In this document: positions 62,264 to 64,000 of the stretch, in pieces
Layout: every line of letters starts with the position of its first letter
How positions within the stretch are numbered: the stretch's first letter is position 1
Source: Pseudobacteriovorax antillogorgiicola
GTDB taxonomy: Bacteria > Bdellovibrionota_B > Oligoflexia > Oligoflexales > RGVZ01
Length of the DNA: 64,000 bases
Assembly: GCA_945865565.1 (NCBI GenBank)
Contig: CAMBEK010000003.1
Location: 1 to 64,000, forward strand
Direction: 5' to 3'
Made by a program: the position numbers and the translations under genes
Notes under the pieces: model-generated
What the model was told of the DNA's origin: nothing
The model's database searches: none
The model's input: only the letters and a program-made list of their open reading frames with translations

Positions 62264-63436
62264 ATGGATCAACAAACATACGACGCAATTGTGGTGGGCA
62301 TTGGTGGAATGGGCAGCGCGACAGCCTGGCATCTGGCCCGGCGCGGGATCCGGGTCTTGGGTCTGGAACAATTCGATCCAGGCCACGACAAGGGTGCCTC
62401 CCATGGCGATACTCGCCTGATTCGAAAGGCTTATTTCGAGCATCCGGACTACGTCCCTTTGCTCCACCGGGCCTATGACTTGTGGGACGAACTGGAAGCC
62501 GAATACGGCTACAAGCTTTTTCACCGCACTGGGCTGATTTTGGCCGGCAACCCGCAAACCAGCCAGGTGGTGGCCGGGGTTAAAAAGGCGACCGTGGAGC
62601 ACTGCCTCGGGATCGAGGAGTGGACCCCCGCCCAGGCCCGCCAAATGTACCCCCAATTCCAGTTCAACGATGATTGGCAGATATTATTTGAAGAAAACGC
62701 GGGATTCCTGCGGGTTGAAGAGTGCGTCAAGGCTCACACGGAGATGGCCGTAAAAAACGGCGCCAAAATCCTCTACAACACTAAAGTCGAATCGTGGAAG
62801 GTCTCAGGCGATTCCCCCGCTCATGGGCCTGTCACTGTGACGACGAGCGCGGGCGAATTCCGTTGCAACCGATTGATCATCACGAGCGGACCTTGGGCGC
62901 CCCAGTTGCTCAAGCCTTTGGGGCTGAACCTGCACCTGCGTCGCATCGTGCAACACTGGTTCAATGTCCCCGAGGCCTTTGATGAACGGCACGGCATGCC
63001 TTGCTTTGGATTCGACACTAGGGACGGATTTTTCTATGGCATGCCGGCAAGAGACGGGGTCGGGCTAAAGGCTGCGTCCCATTCACACGGCGTCAAATTT
63101 GACGACCCGGATTTCATGGATCGCAGCGATGTCGATCCCGACCTTCAGCATCTCACGGCCTTTTTGGGCCGACATCTTGCCGGCATGTCTGAAGTAAAAT
63201 CGATCCGCGCCAAACCTTGCATTTACACCATGTCGGCCGATGAAAATTTTATCATCGACGCTTGGCCCATGGAGGGAGGCGGCCGAAGCCAACAGATTTT
63301 CTTTGCCGCTGGATTTTCCGGACACGGATTCAAATTTGCCAGTGTGGTGGGAGAACTGCTGACAGATCTTGCCTTGGCCGGGGATGCGCGGGTACCATTT
63401 GGGTTCTTGCAATTGAGGCCAGGAATCCAAAAGTGA
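62264..63436 (+). CDS. Monomeric sarcosine oxidase / N-methyl amino acid oxidase
   Basis: FAD enzyme that oxidatively removes N-methyl or amine groups from sarcosine-like compounds. 390 aa. The dinucleotide-binding GIGGMGSATAWHLARRG, GDTRLIRKAYFEH, the active-site GVGLKAASHSHG, the Cys that binds FAD covalently (KPCIYTMSADENFIID) and FSGHGFKFASVVGE match the MSOX/SolA family. A GTGA overlap couples it to the deaminase gene. Could in principle consume demethylated products of quaternary amines (inference). Confidence 0.9.
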   Translation: MDQQTYDAIVVGIGGMGSATAWHLARRGIRVLGLEQFDPGHDKGASHGDTRLIRKAYFEHPDYVPLLHRAYDLWDELEAEYGYKLFHRTGLILAGNPQTSQVVAGVKKATVEHCLGIEEWTPAQARQMYPQFQFNDDWQILFEENAGFLRVEECVKAHTEMAVKNGAKILYNTKVESWKVSGDSPAHGPVTVTTSAGEFRCNRLIITSGPWAPQLLKPLGLNLHLRRIVQHWFNVPEAFDERHGMPCFGFDTRDGFFYGMPARDGVGLKAASHSHGVKFDDPDFMDRSDVDPDLQHLTAFLGRHLAGMSEVKSIRAKPCIYTMSADENFIIDAWPMEGGGRSQQIFFAAGFSGHGFKFASVVGELLTDLALAGDARVPFGFLQLRPGIQK

Positions 63437-63918
63437 CGAACAAAAAAAATTCACAATCCGTGGAATCCGAAAGCGATCCATTCATGAGGGCCGCCATTGC
63501 AGAGGCCCGAAAGGGACTTGCCGAAGGGGGAATTCCAATCGGCAGCGTTCTGGTAATCGATGGACGCATCATTGCGCGCGGGCACAACCGGCGCGTCCAA
63601 AACGGCAGCGCGATCTTGCACGCTGAAATGGACTGCCTTGAAGCCGCAGGAAGATTGACGCCAGACGATTACCGGCGCGCAACCCTTTACTCGACCCTGT
63701 CCCCCTGTGACATGTGCAGCGGAGCCGCCCTATTGTACAAGATTCCCCGGATCGTGATCGGCGAAAACAAATCGTTTCAAGGCCCGGAGGAATACGTTCG
63801 CAGCCGGGGCGTGGAACTCGACATCCGCGACAACGACGAATGCAAATCCCTGATGGACCAGTTGATTCGCGAAAAGCCCGAGTTATGGTTCGAGGACATT
63901 GGCGAGCAAAATGCATGA
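63433..63918 (+). CDS. Cytosine deaminase, yeast Fcy1-like
   Basis: Zinc deaminase of the cytidine/tRNA-adenosine deaminase fold. HAEMDCLE and SPCDMCSGA bind zinc. The whole protein, including IPIGSVLV, RGHNRRVQNGS and the C-terminal WFEDIGE, resembles fungal cytosine deaminase Fcy1 more than the usual bacterial TadA (by eye). Start is GTG 63433 in a GTGA overlap; ATG 63484 is the alternative. About 161 aa. Would convert cytosine to uracil. Confidence 0.85.
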   Translation: MTNKKNSQSVESESDPFMRAAIAEARKGLAEGGIPIGSVLVIDGRIIARGHNRRVQNGSAILHAEMDCLEAAGRLTPDDYRRATLYSTLSPCDMCSGAALLYKIPRIVIGENKSFQGPEEYVRSRGVELDIRDNDECKSLMDQLIREKPELWFEDIGEQNA

Positions 63919-64000
63919 ATCATTTTTCTGAAATCGACCGGGTATACCGTTATTATTCAACCGACCTTGCCCTGCGCGCGGCCGTCGTTATCACGACCAA
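63915..64000 (+). CDS. Start of a gene, possibly Hsp33 chaperonin (partial)
   Basis: ATG 63915 overlaps the deaminase stop (ATGA) and the frame stays open to the window end: MNHFSEIDRVYRYYSTDLALR then AAVVITT. The SxDLALRAAVVITT region could match the Hsp33 start, where a xVRAyavxTT segment follows the first strand. Only 28 residues are visible. Confidence 0.35.
   Translation, partial: MNHFSEIDRVYRYYSTDLALRAAVVITT

Overview
The window reads as chromosomal DNA of a Gram-negative bacterium with a large secretome. Signal peptides, lipoboxes, an outer-membrane porin, periplasmic enzymes and a tmRNA are all visible. The tmRNA tag frame ends GNDYALAA. That tag, together with the many secreted proteases, lipases and nucleases, suggests a Bdellovibrionota-like (formerly deltaproteobacterial) lineage. 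This placement is an inference, not a demonstrated classification. Most of the window is ordinary, densely packed chromosome; clear mobile DNA is limited to two transposase remnants at the left edge.

Layout. 0-0.6 kb: two transposase fragments and a cluster of short repeats containing TCAGGATGACG. 0.6-2.9 kb: a lipoprotein metzincin-like protease and a lipoprotein patatin-like lipase. 2.9-5.5 kb: a glycosyltransferase and a polyprenyl-phosphate sugar transferase (exopolysaccharide). 5.7-6.9 kb: a sigma-54 activator. 6.9-10.3 kb: rpsB-tsf-pyrH-frr. 10.3-12.7 kb: DUF177 gene, a GYF-like membrane protein, rpmF and fabD. 12.6-15.5 kb: an inactive/active M16 peptidase pair. 15.5-21.2 kb: an ETF:quinone-oxidoreductase-like Fe-S membrane protein with a DUF4175-like protein and a hydrolase. 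21.2-25.8 kb: CoA-binding protein, porin, two secreted rhodaneses and a membrane-anchored subtilase. 25.8-26.2 kb: ssrA (tmRNA). 26.2-30.9 kb: trypsin-like protease, two GT-C type membrane glycosyltransferases and an HNH lipoprotein. 30.9-37 kb: eutBC, msrA, an amino-acid permease, a lipoprotein with an NlpC-like layout, and two related small secreted proteins. 37-40.7 kb: PLP decarboxylase, LysR regulator and papain-like protease.

40.7-51.7 kb holds a translationally coupled purine operon, purF-C-D-N-L-Q-H-M. Several starts are GTG codons inside GTGA stop/start overlaps. purL is of intermediate size (about 1,023 aa) and works with a separate purQ. purE, purK and purB are not in the window.

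52.1-57.3 kb is the most unusual part: a tightly packed operon of a BCCT (betaine/carnitine/choline) transporter, an Fe(II)/2-oxoglutarate oxygenase, an aldehyde dehydrogenase and a methylaspartate ammonia-lyase-like enolase-superfamily enzyme. In the last, two substrate-site residues of the known enzyme appear changed while the metal ligands and catalytic lysine are kept. I read it as a candidate undescribed pathway for an imported quaternary-ammonium or related amine compound. The right end carries a secreted hydrolase, a SYLF-domain lipoprotein, a FucP-like sugar transporter, mscL, rmuC, a monomeric sarcosine-oxidase-type flavoenzyme, a yeast-Fcy1-like cytosine deaminase and the start of a possible Hsp33 gene.
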